Assembly (NCBI RefSeq): GCF_000003815.2
Contig: NC_049992.1
Span: 19,545,111-19,609,110, forward strand
Length of the DNA stretch: 64,000 nt
DNA from: Branchiostoma floridae
Taxonomy: Eukaryota; Chordata; Leptocardii; Amphioxiformes; Branchiostomatidae
Direction: 5' to 3'
Below are positions 48,001-62,000 of this stretch, piece after piece. Every line of letters begins with the position of its first letter. Position 1 is the first letter of the stretch. The notes below the pieces were generated by a model, which did not search any database, was not told the origin of the DNA, and saw nothing but the letters and a program-made list of their open reading frames with translations. A program made the translations under genes and the position numbers.

Positions 48001-51000
48001 AAACTTCATAACTAACAATAAACACACCTCATTGTCAGGCGTCTTCCCGTACTGGACGACTGTGGTAGTCTCATCCACATCTTCAGTCACACAGACAAAG
48101 TAAGACTGGTACAGGGTGGCCGAACCCAGGCCACCGGCGTTGCCGTTCAGCTGGGTAGTTTGTAGCCGCATTGCCTGAACAGGTATGTACAAACGATAAT
48201 TCACAATATATATATATATTGCTGCAACATTTTTGAGAGTTCTAAGGTATAGCATATATCTCTATCTCTATCTATATACTTATGGATGGTTAATTGATTG
48301 ATTGATTGATCGATTGACAGATATTGTGCTGACCTTGTACAATGCGACACCCTCTGGCGAGATCTGTATGTACACCCAAGTCTCATGGTTCTGTGGGATG
48401 CTGGCGAACACTACAAAGATGTCGCCTTCTGACGCTGCAGTGAAGTGGATGCACTTTCCTCCATCGGTCGGGTCAAAGCGATGTGCGTTGGACCAATGAA
48501 TGTTACACGGAACGTCTCCGACTGTATCACTGCGAAAATATAATCATCAGTTTGCTCTTATAGTAAGGTCTTTTTTTGGCACAACCAAGGAGTAAATTAC
48601 GTCCAACGTTTCGATTTTTATCAGACACCATCATCAGGGTAGAATGATTGGAGACTACTTCTTGCTGCTACTTAAAGCCGATGTAGGTGGCGCTGCAGCA
48701 GCAAGAATGCCGTCCCAAGCGTGGCTCAGCTTCTACCCCCCCCCCCCCCCCTCTTCTCTGTTCATGACTAGAACTGATTTTCTGATCCAGACTGCCTCAT
48801 TCATCCACCGTGTCCGTCTGTTTCCTTTTTGTCGATGACTCTAGCCCCTCCCAGTCTATTACACAGTTGTTTCTGTTGATGTGGTCGGTGACTGCTGATT
48901 TGTTTTCTACTTGGTGGATTAAACGGTAGTCTGGATCAGAAATTCAGCTCCAGTCATGAACAGAGACGAGGGGGGATACAAGCTGAGCCACGTTTGGGAC
49001 AGCATTCTTGGTGCTGCAGCGCCACCTACATCGGCTATAAGTAACAGCAAGAAGTAGTTTCCAGTTATTCTACCCTGATGAATGTGTCTGATAGACATCG
49101 AAACATTAGACGTAAGTTAGTCTTTCGTTGTGCCAAAAACAACCTTACTATATAAATAATTGCTAACCGGATGAAGTTATTTACGGATCAGCTTGCCTTA
49201 ACAACGAATTAATATAAACTCCCTTAATTTCATTTAAGTTCCAAGTACAACATATATTGCCATTCGTTCAAGTACATTTTCCTTTTTTCTCTATGAAACG
49301 ACCAGATCCAATGTAAGAAGTTATTGGTACTGAGTTTACTTACGATTTCTGACTCAGGTGGTTGAGTAATTTCTTGTACTCAGATCTGGCTACAATGCGA
49401 CCTTTTATCCATGTCGATAAGTCATGTAGGAATGATTTTGAGGCATTGTAGTCGTCATCCGTTACAGTGAAGACGCCGGTTTCCTCGTCATACGTCATGA
49501 CAAGGCCCTGAACGCTGAGCTGCAATATATAATCACATTATCTTTAGTGATACAATGTATAAATTTATGTCATCAAGTATACAAAGAGCAAATTGCGAAA
49601 ATTAAAATACTTCAATGATATCTTCTTTCTTTTAATCAGGTTACTCTCACAACTCCCTTAATTTCTTTCCAGTTCCAAGTACAAACAAATCATACATTTT
49701 AGGTCAAGGTCAAGCACATTTTTCAAATATTTTTCTTCGTGACACGATCAGATCCCATGTTCCTAATCTTGTAGAAATGATGTTAGGCATTGTAGTCGCC
49801 ATCTGTCACATTAAACAGGCCAGTTATGACAAGTCCCTGCACACCAAGCTGCAATGTAAATCACATTTTCTCTTTCAATTAATGACTCAATGTTTGTATT
49901 CATGGTGCAAATAGCAAATATGATGATACTTAAATTCTACCTTCTTGAATTGAACGTCGTTGCTTCCTCCGTTGTCATAGCCGTCATACAGATGAGGTAT
50001 AGCCCCTCTCCTAGTGGAAAACCACAGGTGACGGAAGAACTTCAGTTCCAGGACGTCCTGTGCCTGAAGGATCCCCGGGATGTCGTACGGCATGTCGAAA
50101 ACGACTGTGAACTCCTTCCCTCCGATCATGTCGTCCCATGAGGGCACGCCGGTGTTGTTTCCCTGAAGGAAGGCTAACATGGCGGTTTCACAACCTGCCT
50201 CTCCGGCGGGCAGGAGGAAGTCTGAACTCAGGAGTCGACCCTACAGGTAGAAGTATGTGTTTTTTATAAGCCTTTGGGTAGAGGAATTTGTACATGTGTA
50301 CATTTTTAAAAATGGCTTATTTGACTTTGACTTGACTTTATTAAGATCCACAATTAGATTGATAAAGTATAATTTTTCCTGCTCAAAACATTTAAACAAG
50401 GTAACACCATCTTGATTTTATAGATGGTATCCTCTGGAGACCCCAAAACCCTTGCGCAAAAAATCCAGCAAAACGATACTGCTTAACCACAGGAGTTAAC
50501 TTTAAGACCCTTCTTGCCCGTGCTTGGTTTGTCTTATGTTCATCTCCAGTAAAACTGCAATTGTCGCCATTCCAATCATGCTTACATTTCAATTCTTGTT
50601 TAAATGACAATGGCAATGAAGTATATTGTATATTCATGTCCGCCCCATTGGGGCTAAATGCAGTTAGTTTGATATAAAGGGTAGTAAACGAAAAGTTATA
50701 CATATACTATAGTTTACATGCTTCTTCTCTCTTCTTAAAACATGTGTACACGAACTTACGGAGATTTTCCAGTATGTCGTGGTCAGATGATGACATAAGA
50801 TATTTAAACATATCTTCCTTCGTTAGGTGTGCATATTTCTGATCTACATGTGTCGTATTAACGAATGCATTGCACAGATCATTGTACAGTGGACACTCTA
50901 GGACAAAGTTTATTTCGTTTTCTACATGCATGTGGTTCTTATCGCAAAATGTACAAAGTCTAGTATAAGGAGGAGTTCGGTTATATCTACCAGCTTCAAT

Positions 51001-54000
51001 TTCCATAGCGTAATCGCAGATCCTTAGTTTGGTCATGGCTCGGCTATTGCTAAAATATGTAATATCCAGGTATTTTTATCTTTCATACAAAGGCTTATGT
51101 TTTTTGTAGGTTCTTAGCATATTTCCTTGGTTTTTCTTCGTGCCAGGAGAGTTAAGGTCTGAGTAGAAGTGGAACAACAACGCTGTGGCCCCTCAAACAT
51201 TGTGCCCCCTTACCCTGGAGGGCAATGACCCTAATTGACGCAGGCGCAGAAGACACAGTATTTTAGCCTATTTTCGACTTTTAGCAGGAAAATGTAAGTA
51301 CATTTCATATTGGTGAGACAGTGTAGGTTGCAGATGTTCAGATTCGGCAAAAAAACTAGGTTTTGGTCCATCTTTTCGGCCTGTGCTGACCCCTAATTTG
51401 AAGTGTTGAGTCCCAAAAATGACGTCATAAAAAAGCAAGATGGCGGCAGGTTTGACCGCCAGGATGGTTGCACTGGTCAGAAAGTTTAAAGATTAGACTT
51501 TTGGACACTTGAGATAGCGGGCTGCTGTGAGGGGTGAGTTCTTATGACCTGGAATGTTCACGGATGAGATTATGACACCCTGAACATGCTAACTTTAACA
51601 TTATCGCCAATGTAGATTTGTATTAGTGGTAACTGCTCTGGAGAGCAGATCCTCTGGCAAGAATGAAATTCTTATTGACCATTGCTATTGTGTAACATGT
51701 GCCACAGTTTGTTTTTGGGCAAAAATAAATGCGCGGGCGAATGTCATCCATTATAATAATATTAAGTCATCATAGCCTTATTGTCGCTATTAACAAATGT
51801 TCGACAAATAATGGCTATTAGACGTCTGCCTATAGTATTCACCTCCAACAATCTAAACTTTATCGTGACGTTCAACGACTTCAAAAAACGCCATTGACTC
51901 CGTCGACCGTGGGAAACACATGGCCATATTCTGCGCGTCCATAGACTGCCAGGAAAATTGGTGACAGAAACGTCAGCGATATATTTACAGACGTGGGCCT
52001 AGGTCAATACTTTAGACTGAGATACCAAACCCAAAACCCTGGCAGACGTGCTGCAGGGTGACACGTTTGTGCCTTTCTTGTTCATATTCCCACTCGACTG
52101 TGCACACAAATGTGCAATCGAAGGTAAGGAAAAGCTATTCACGTTACCTATCATAAAAAGAAAAAAAAAGTCGCCGAGTACCAGCAAAAACGGTGACGGA
52201 ACTTGAATTGGCGGGCAACTTATTGGATCTCTAACACAGTGTGAAAAAAGACCCTTCGCTCTTCTTCATGAAGATGAGCGACATTGCCAAAAATAAAGGA
52301 TCGGCCTACAGTTGAATGCACAGAAGACCAAGGCTATAGCTTTCAACTCAACGACAAAAGCATTGGTACTCCTGATGGCACACGGCTAGACGTAGTCCTG
52401 GACTTCAGGCATAGGCTGTAGGCCACGGAGTGTTTGTCTTTGGGCGAATGTTGTAAGCGGATCGAAATGACACAGGGTGAAAAAAATCGGCGACAGCCGG
52501 AAAGCTGGTGCTAGAAGCAGGGGCTGAAATGCGGTGCACAATAAAAACGGGTGAGAGAAAACATAAAAGTTCGACCTAGGTTCACATAAGTATCCGTTTT
52601 CTGATACTTTGACTCAATTTATTATTGCCCGGTTCGCACCTTCTTTCTATGATTTTAAGTACAGAAGCAATTTTTCTATGGGGGGTTGTCGAACATTAAT
52701 GCCCGCAGGTAGAACATCCACGTAATCAAGCTTGTGTGACCTGAGTAATATTTGTCTTACCTCTTCTAGGTAAACCGTCACAGCACGCTCAAGTGACATC
52801 CTTTTCTTGCTCATGCTTTCCTCAAAATCTTTACGGTCGGCGAAGTTGCAATAACGAATCTCAGAGACTGTCACTGTTGCGCTATTATTGGTGTTTGTAG
52901 TATTCAGTATCAGTTCGTGTTGACTACCCTCGTTGCTCTTTGTTGTAGTCTGTACGTAGTACCGTCTGCCCGTTTCCTTTTCTGTCTTCAGATGTCTACA
53001 GAGAAGAGAGGGAAGAGGAATACCCTGTTGTCGAAGTTAAACCTCTTCATTTAGCTTACCAAAGATGTTTTAAAACATTTGCAATAAACCTATAGAACTA
53101 AGGTTGCGGTAATACTTCATTGTTTTTGGCGACGCCTCAGGGGTTAGCCTAATAATATAGTTTGCGACCGTTTGACGTTTCGCAGGCATGTCAGGAATTT
53201 TTCTACAGGCATGAGTAGTTGCATCATCCCTGAAGAGGGGAGTAACTCAGGAGTAGGTTGACGGATCTTCATGATATTTGGAATGTAGATAGCTTCAGAG
53301 ATGCCTTACATAATCACATGCTAACCATGCAAATCAAGGGGTTATTTGCATAATTGATGATTACAGTTTATAAGTACAATGCATTTCATATTAGATTGCT
53401 CACAATATCTTTGTGTCCTCCCAAGTTAGACCCTCTTGGCTGTAAGTAACAGCTTCCAGGCCTCCAGTAGGCACCCTAGGGGGTGGGCTAATGAGTTTAT
53501 CACACTTCAGCTGGCTATAGGGGAAGATCTTCTTCTTTTCAAACACTCAATTTTTTCACTTCAGAATAGGATATAATCATGCACTTAGTCCATTTTGTAG
53601 GGCATCAATAAGCTGAGGTTACGTTCCCTTCAAAACTGCAAGAAATCTTGCAAATATTACGTTTTTCAAAAACTCTGGTGCAACTGTCATCAGACACCCC
53701 ACTGTGCAGTCAGGCACACAGGACACTGATAAGCCAGATGTGGGCGTGTTTCCCTAGGAAGCATGGAGGTCCATGTAGGACGATCACAGTTTGTAGACAT
53801 CATCTGACATGTTTGTTTGATGCACTGATGTTGCAACTTCTCTCACTGAGCCTTGATATTCAATGCTAAAGGGTAGACGTAGCTTACTATTTAAAGAAAT
53901 GGCAGGAAAATCTACTTTTTGTATGTCCAAATATTACGTAGCATAGCTTTAAGGATATATCCGATTGGCAACAATTCCCCACAGCAATTCGTCCGCAGGT

Positions 54001-57000
54001 GCGCAATGCGACATCCTTTTGAAAGGGAAAAACTAGGGCACGGGTTGACGGATCATCATAATTTTTTGATATGAAGATAATTTCGGAGATGCCTTCAAAC
54101 AATAAGCGTTATTAATGGAAACCAGGGACTAATTTGGATAATTAATGAACGCATTTTTTAAGTCACAGTATTACTACTGTATGTAACTAGGAAAGAGAGA
54201 AAGATCGATAGACATAAATTATGCAAATTGTTACCTAATTTTCATAATTAATGAGAACTTGTTATTATAGTTTTCAATGACAAAATTTCCATTCTTGCGA
54301 AATTTGGTAGCAACATGTACGTTAAGTTGCGTATGGTCTCATTTAGATAATTTATAAGAAAATGCCACAATCGCTTTCTTTGCTAAGACTTTTATACCTT
54401 GAACACATTGGTATTGAGGTAGAGAAGATCAACTGATATCTTTTATGCAAATGAGGACCTCATTTGTATAATCAATGAGAAACATTTATGGTAGGTCACT
54501 CGTCATAAGAGATCACATTTCTTGTTAACAGCAATGCCCTACAAACATCCATCGCGTAAAACAGTCTTCATACAGACAGCTAGGCGAAAGGATAGAGCAC
54601 AAATACAACCTACCTACAACAACAATCATTAATACTTATAAACAATAAAACGGTCACCATGGCAATAGTTATTATTGCCACACTTATTGAATTTGTGGTC
54701 AGGCTGTTGTAACTTACGTTTTACCAAGGCAGCCATAGTCCACTTCTCCTGCAGGAAAGAGCGAATCAAAGGGGACGTTCAGTACATCGGTAACACGTCT
54801 CAACACAAAGGAGAAGGGTTTTGGGTAGTCTTTGATAGACTCTAACCAGTCCTTCAGCTCCGTTGTTAAGGATGTCGTGTACATCTCCGTGATGGCCGCG
54901 GCAATCTGCTGGTCTCCGCCTTGTACCACCAACATCTCGTTGCTGTACTCTTGTGATGATCTAAAATATATTTAATGAGAACAGAGCATTGAGGCATCTT
55001 AACTAGATTCAAACACGACCCGCTTTGACTATTTCTTATATTAGCGTATGTACACATGTAACAGCATGGAAGATTGGACGTCCCTAAACCTGCTCAAAGA
55101 GGAAAATGTAGCAAGATACCATCCTAGAGATTGTGACATTGAGACTCATGACCTCCCTGTGTCTTAAACAAAATGGAGGCAAGCTATTTGTAAGTATGTG
55201 CTCGTGAGATTTTAAATAAGTTGATTAAAATTAGGTAAAGATCTTTGGTAATACGAAAATCTAAGATAATAGTTGACCATGGGATGAGGCGATTGAGCCT
55301 CAAATATGATTTTTTAGCCATATATGGTGCGACCAAGGCCGTCAAAGGCCGTCAACGTATTTTCACAAGGTCACGTGACACAGTATATACAGTATTTAAA
55401 AATACTGTGTCACGTGACCTTGTAACCACTGTCAGATCTCGAGACACTTAGAGTTGAAAAAGAATGGCGGCTGCAAGAAATTAAGCCTCTCATGCTGCCA
55501 TTATTTAATGGTGAGTACCAGTTTCATTACTTTAATCTAAATATCCTTGCCTTTCGAATCATTCTTTGCATCGCTATATTTTTTCCTTGATTAAATATGC
55601 TGATTTAAAGTGACTAAATGAATAGCACATACAAATGTTATAACATATCTAGATTGCATTCAGACCAACATACATTTTCTCCTCCTGTCTATTGTTCGTC
55701 TGAGACTCTGAACCGGAAGCTGCCTGTCCCGTGGCTTGTTTTGACTCAGACTTCGTCTCGTGCTCATGCCACCAGCTGCTGGACTTGGTTTGTGACGCCT
55801 GAGCTGAGAAGGTGCTCATGGTCATCTTCCAGTCAGCTTCAGCTCTAGTGGCGAATTCAGACATCGACAGGTCCTTTGTAGCTTGTTTCGTTTTGATGAT
55901 CTTCAGCTGGCCTCCAAATTTGGCTGACTTGATGTAGTGTGTTCCCCAGCGGAGGTAGAAATTTTCTGAGGTTAGGGGATAAATACCTTTTATTTCCAGA
56001 TTAACAACAAGCATGCAAATTGCTGCATTGAAATATTATAATCATTTTTATGTCTTTTATACATCCAAATAAATGGTGGATTTTGGGGTTGCACTTTAGT
56101 TTTTATAGAAGAAATGGGATTAAGCAAAGTTTTGACTAGTCCTTTTATACTCAAGAAGTGGGCTCTTAGGTATCCGCAAGAATTTGGCCTTAAGACCTGA
56201 AAATTGACCGATTTTTTTAGTTCGTATATCTTTTGATAGGGGTTGTACTAGCAAGCACCATGGAGGTATTAGCTCCATAGCCAACTAAGATTTTTTCTGA
56301 TAGTGACGTGAACCAATTGTATGCATTCAAAGTGCGTGGAGCTAGCTCTACGAAGCTTGTTTGTGTTAACCAGGGCGGCTCCATAGCGGACTAAGATTTT
56401 CCCTGATGGTGAAATGAACCAATTGTATGCATTCAAAGTGCGAAGACCTGGCTCTACGGATATTGTTTATTGCTTACTAGATTAGCGAATTATTAATGTC
56501 TCTGGAACGTGACGTGAAACGTGCCTATGTATTGAAAGTGCGTGGAGCTGACTCCATTGAGCTGGTAGGTTGGGCGCAGTGTTGTACTAATGCCTCCATG
56601 GGAGCTGGCTCCATGGAGGTATTAGTACAACCCCTTCTCATTTCTTTGGGTCGGAGTAAACCTTTGGGTTATAGCCATTGTGATGGCTTGTACTAAAACA
56701 GATATATGGCCATTTGATGGTCTCTCTTCCTTCTTTGAGTATGTCGCGAATTTATGCCATTCGTTTTTGGCGATAAGTTAAAAACAATATATCATTGTAT
56801 CTAAAGCAGACAAACACATTTTTATCGATAAAATGTTTACTTACGGAAGATAATTTCTGCTCCAGGAGAGAAATAGGATTTTGGCAGTGAGATGAAATCT
56901 CGCAGGAAACCCACATTCAGCTGGTCTGGCGTCACGTCGTCCATGAAGATCTCATATCTACGTTTATAACACAAAATAAATATTGGAATTATTTCTCTAA

Positions 57001-59049
57001 CCTTCAATGGAATATCTTGTTAAAGCAAAATGTTGTTATAAACCCTCGATTTCAAATTAAAGATAAGTAACGTTATAGTTAGGATAATTAGAATAAAACC
57101 ATGCCCATAGTCTGATGGTAATAATGAAACATTAAAGAAAAGACTATTTAATGTTTCCTCATATATCAATGGGTGGACAAAATTCTCCGTGAAGTTATCA
57201 TGGTGATTTGCTTGGTGCGGCTAAGATGGTGGTACATGTACTTCTTTTGAGAAGCGACATGGCAAAGTCAAGCCAAAGAATTTTGATAGTGCAAGGACCC
57301 AGATAAAAGAAGCGAGTACAAAGTCTCCCTTGGCACTAAATTTCATTGTAGCTATTGTTCATATATAATGTGAATAAGCTCCTTACAAAATACCGCATGA
57401 ATGGAATCCATGACATTTACCACTACAACAACTTGGTTTATTTCCATCGCACCAACGTTACAATACAATTACAATCTAAGATATGAGTGGACATCTCGCA
57501 GCCGTAGGCTGAATTGCATGTAAGCCACTATATTAAAACAATTTGCTCCATCAATAAATACATTAAAAAGGTTAAGACAATAGATTCTAATATAAATATA
57601 CATGTAATACAATATGAACAAAGACCGGCTATTTAAGCACATGTTCGTTCAAGAGATGGGTTAGGTATGGTATTGGGCTTGTTTTGAAGCGCTTCGTGCG
57701 CACTGGCATGTAGTCAAGCTTATTTCCATTTCTTGTCTCCCTACCACTAACATCACCTCTTGACTGTGGTAGCCAGTCCCTGTAGAGGTCCGAGGTGAGG
57801 ACATTCCTGGCGAATTTTACACAAAGCTCGACCCTGCGTTCCTCCAGTGTTTGCAGTTGGAGAACTTCACACGCTAAAGCGTAGGTAGAAAACTTCCTGC
57901 CCAGGATTATCCTGGTAGCCCGTCGCTGGATGCGTTCGATCTGATCACGTTGCTTTATTGTCAAGCCCGGATGCCAGAGTGGCGCGGCGTACTCCAGCAC
58001 AGGGCGGATGTAACATGTATATACCGTTACGAGGTCTTCGGTTGGTAAGTCGAATTGACGTAGTCTGCATAGAATGTGCAGCCTCTGGTTTCCCTTCTTG
58101 TTTGTTTCTGTGACGTGAGTGTCCCACCTCAAGTCGTCTTGAAATGTAACTCCAAGACACTTGGCTACTTTGACAACTGTTAACTGGTGGCCGTTAATGT
58201 TGAGAACTGGAGGTGGTGGTGGGATGCGGGAAAAACAGATTACCATGGCTTTGCATTTGCCCGGATTGAGCTTCATGCTGTTGTCCTCAGTCCAACCTGA
58301 AAGATGGTCCAGATCGTCCTGTATGTTGGGTGGTTGGGACAGCAGTCGGGACTCAACAAGGTTGAGATCGTCTACAAATGCCCAAGACGGAGAAGCTACA
58401 ATGCTGGGTAGTTCGTTAACATGGGCTATGAAGACAATTTGACCGAGCTTTGTGCCTTGAGCCAAGCCACACGTAAGACGCTTTGTGTGGGACAACGCCC
58501 CCCGGTATCTCGTTCTCTGAGTCCGCCCTTCATGGAAGCTGGCGATCCACGGAATTACTTCTGGCCGAACACCGATCTCAAGTAGATGCCTCATTGCCAC
58601 TGTGTGGTCAACAAGGTCAAACGCCTTGCTGAAGTCAGTTAAAACCCATGTGCTGCAGGTCCCCTGCTTATCCGCGGTTCTGTACAGTTGATTTGCCAGA
58701 TTAACTAGGCAATGAGTGGTTGAACGACCCTTCAAACATCCAAACTGGCTAGTTCATATAGATCTGTTTATGTCCTGTAGAACCCAGGAAACGATGAAGT
58801 CCTCACAAACCTTCGCGAGGAGTGAGGTCAGGGAAACGGGTCGGAGTTGATCTATACTGGGTGGGCGGGTCTTGGGCAGAGGTACTACGACCGCTTCTTT
58901 CCACTGCTGTGGTACTACTCCCTCACGCAGCGAAGTGTTGAAGATGTCAGTAAGGGGTGTAGATATTTCGTAGGCAAACGCTCGTATCAACTTGCCCGTT
59001 ATTCCATCTGGGCCCGGCGAAATTGAGGAAAATTACTGCAAAATTACAC

Positions 59050-59080
<31 letters not shown>

Positions 59081-62000
59081 TTTTTCTCAAGAATATGATT
59101 GCATTTTTATTTGCGTGATTGATATCTAACGATACTTCTCTCTTTTCCAGTTACCAACACTTGGGGAACTTTTCTCATCAACTATGCAAGAAATTTCTTG
59201 ATTTGAATAATTGTCTCTCATTGATGTTTCTATTTCTGTCCAGGTTTAAAACAATTAGTTATCTTGAATAAAATAGATGTTTATTACCTGAATATGTTCA
59301 TCTCCAACATAGCTCTCATAAACTATTAGTAAGCAAAATATTTTTTTGATTTGCATAATTTGTATCTGATTGCTATTTCCATTTCTGTCCAATTTTAAAA
59401 TATTTAGTTGTCTTGAATAAAACAGATGTTCATTACCTGAAAATGTCCATCTCCAACATAGCCATGAATGTCTGTGTTTGTTGCTCGCTCAGCTGGGCAC
59501 GTGCACTGGAGGCCGCAGTGAATCCTGATGATTGGCTAGATGTGCCACTCTGACTGGATTTTCCCCCTCCTACGGAGAACAGAAATCCAAATGGTCCGCC
59601 CCCTGCTCCATGTCCAGACGCCTTGTTGATTTCCTCCTGGAACATCGCCTTAGCAGACGTAACGGCTGATTTTTCCGCCAGGTACTGCCGGTACTCTTCT
59701 GTTGAGCTGAAGGTGTAGGACTCCACTTTGGTGTCATAGATGCCTTGTATGGTCATGGTGTCAGGAACCTCGTTCTCGCCATATCTGCTCAAGTACAAAA
59801 GAAGGTAGAGCTAGGGATTTTGCATGTCGATTGCTAATAGAACGTTGTTGTGGAGTGAGTCGAAATTATTGGATTCAAGACAACGGTTACGATGGACAAT
59901 TCATGGTGATCTTAAACACTTATTTACACTAAATACTCTTTTTCTTCCAGAATAGTTTGCACCAACCAATCACTGGTTATGGTTATAGAATTCATGTCGG
60001 CATAACAGTTCAGGTATTTTACCCAGAACCTAGAGGTATTGAGTTCTAGTCTCCAAGCTGGCTACCGACGTTGTACAATAGCAAAGACACTTAATCCGAG
60101 TTTGTTTACTTTACTCAGGGAAACTGAGTTGGGCGGCACGTTGGCGGTGTCTCTGTCCTAAATTTGGCTTGTGTTTTCCTTGACTTGATATTGGAAATGA
60201 TATACAAAACATGCAAGTATGACTAAAAGAATCGGCATATTTTTACATTAACCCTGTTCAGACCGGGCTTTTTTGGTCATCCCTGGACCGGGGGGAGGGG
60301 GGGGGCTTTTGAGGCCCTCCACTTCTAAGTCCTCTAACTCATAAAAGACGTGCCAAGGCCAGGACATGATATCGACATAATATCTGACGACTATTTGACG
60401 TTTGACGTTACGTTGACGTAGGATGAGGTAATTATGACGTCATCAATTTGATTATATTGGCCGCACCCATGCTTCAAGTTATACTACACCATGCTTCCAG
60501 TTAGCCGCACCCATGCTTCAAGTTATACTACAAAAATGTAACAACAAGTGCAGACAACAAAATAATAATGTTCATTACGACATGTATTGCCAATAGCAAC
60601 ATCGATGACGTCATAATGACGTCATAAAATGACGTCATGCACATTTAAGATACGAGATAGGCTACGCCATATTAAAACCACCACCTTCAATTTTTAAAAC
60701 TTTTTTTTTTGCAACAAATAATCACAAAGGGTAATGGAAATAGACTAATTTCATTCATTTAGATGATTTTTGATGAAAAAATACCAGGTAGTTACAAATT
60801 TTAAGGGATAATTAGCTTGTTATTCTTGATCTGGCCATACGGTCCGCCATCTTGGATTTTGGGCTGATTACATCATCAAATTAGCATAATTTATGCATAT
60901 ATGATTATGAAAGATATGCTAAAAAACATAAGATTTTATTTATGTTACAAAATAGCAGTAATATAGCAAATAGACGTGAAAAATAGAGTGTTAGAACCAA
61001 AAATTGTGATTTTTGGCAAAACTGCCTGTCAGCAAACGGTTGCCATGGCAACACGAAAAAATGGAAAATTTGTCAAACTTCATAAAATTGTTACCAACTA
61101 TATTTTAGAAAAACTCACCAAATTTGGTGGCTATAGCGTAAGGCGTTCTGGCGTTATAGGACATCGAAGTTGGCGCGGGCTTCAAAAGCCCCCCCCCCCC
61201 ACCCCGTCTGAATAGGGTTAAGCACCGGTCACAAAGCGCGTACGATTTCTTGCGATGACATATTCCGCACAATAGTAAAGCAAAATCAGCCATCGCAACG
61301 CATCTGATGATGTTCAAAATTTTTCCAACGTCGCACGATTTTTTACTTGTGTCTCTTCTGAATAGCGGCCTGACCGCTTTTGCTTCTTTAACCAACAAAT
61401 TGTGGGCATAGCTGTTGAATACCTTCCTATAATATCTTTAACTGTAAAAATAAATTAAAAGAGACCTTAACAACATGAGTATTACAAGCAAAAGTTCAAA
61501 TCAAGCACGAGTACTGGTATGGTTATCTCGGCCGGCTTGCCGGCTCTACGAGTCAGGCTTTTTCGAATATCGTATCATGATACGCTATCAAGAAAAATGC
61601 CATCATACAAAAATCATATCATAAGCATTATATCATATATATTTCCGACTCATAGACCTTTCTTTATGTTCGAGTTGTTCCCATGGTTATTACGATTATG
61701 GTAAACTGACCCGAGACTGACGAGTGATGAGATTTGATCTAATTATGAACTCACGTGCATGTAGTGATCAATTGTCAACTGTCTGCATCGCCTGTGCGTG
61801 ATAGGCAGGCTCTTCTACGGACGAGCTGTTCTCTGGTTGCTACTGTTAACAGTTGCGACTGATATAGTTTCCCTTTTCGTCAACATCGACAATATCAGGG
61901 AAAACGGAAACTATCACAACATGCTAAAAATTTATGAATCTTTAACCCCATCAGTAGAAAAACATGGCCTTAATAAAGTCTGGTATGGGGGCAATAAAAT

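Larger units (their letters stand above)
60252..61217 (+). mobile_element. TTAA-flanked (piggyBac-like) MITE, family B, intact, 966 bp
   Basis: Flanked by TTAA at 60248-60251 and 61218-61221. The left end CCCTGTTCAGACCGGGCTTT and the inverted right end CCCTATTCAGACGGGGTGGG are followed by G/C homopolymer runs and a cttttgag-type block. Interior: four TGACGTCA, one AAGATGGCGG, one X-box. Non-coding. Lies in intron 1 of the visible MACPF gene. Confidence 0.8.
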
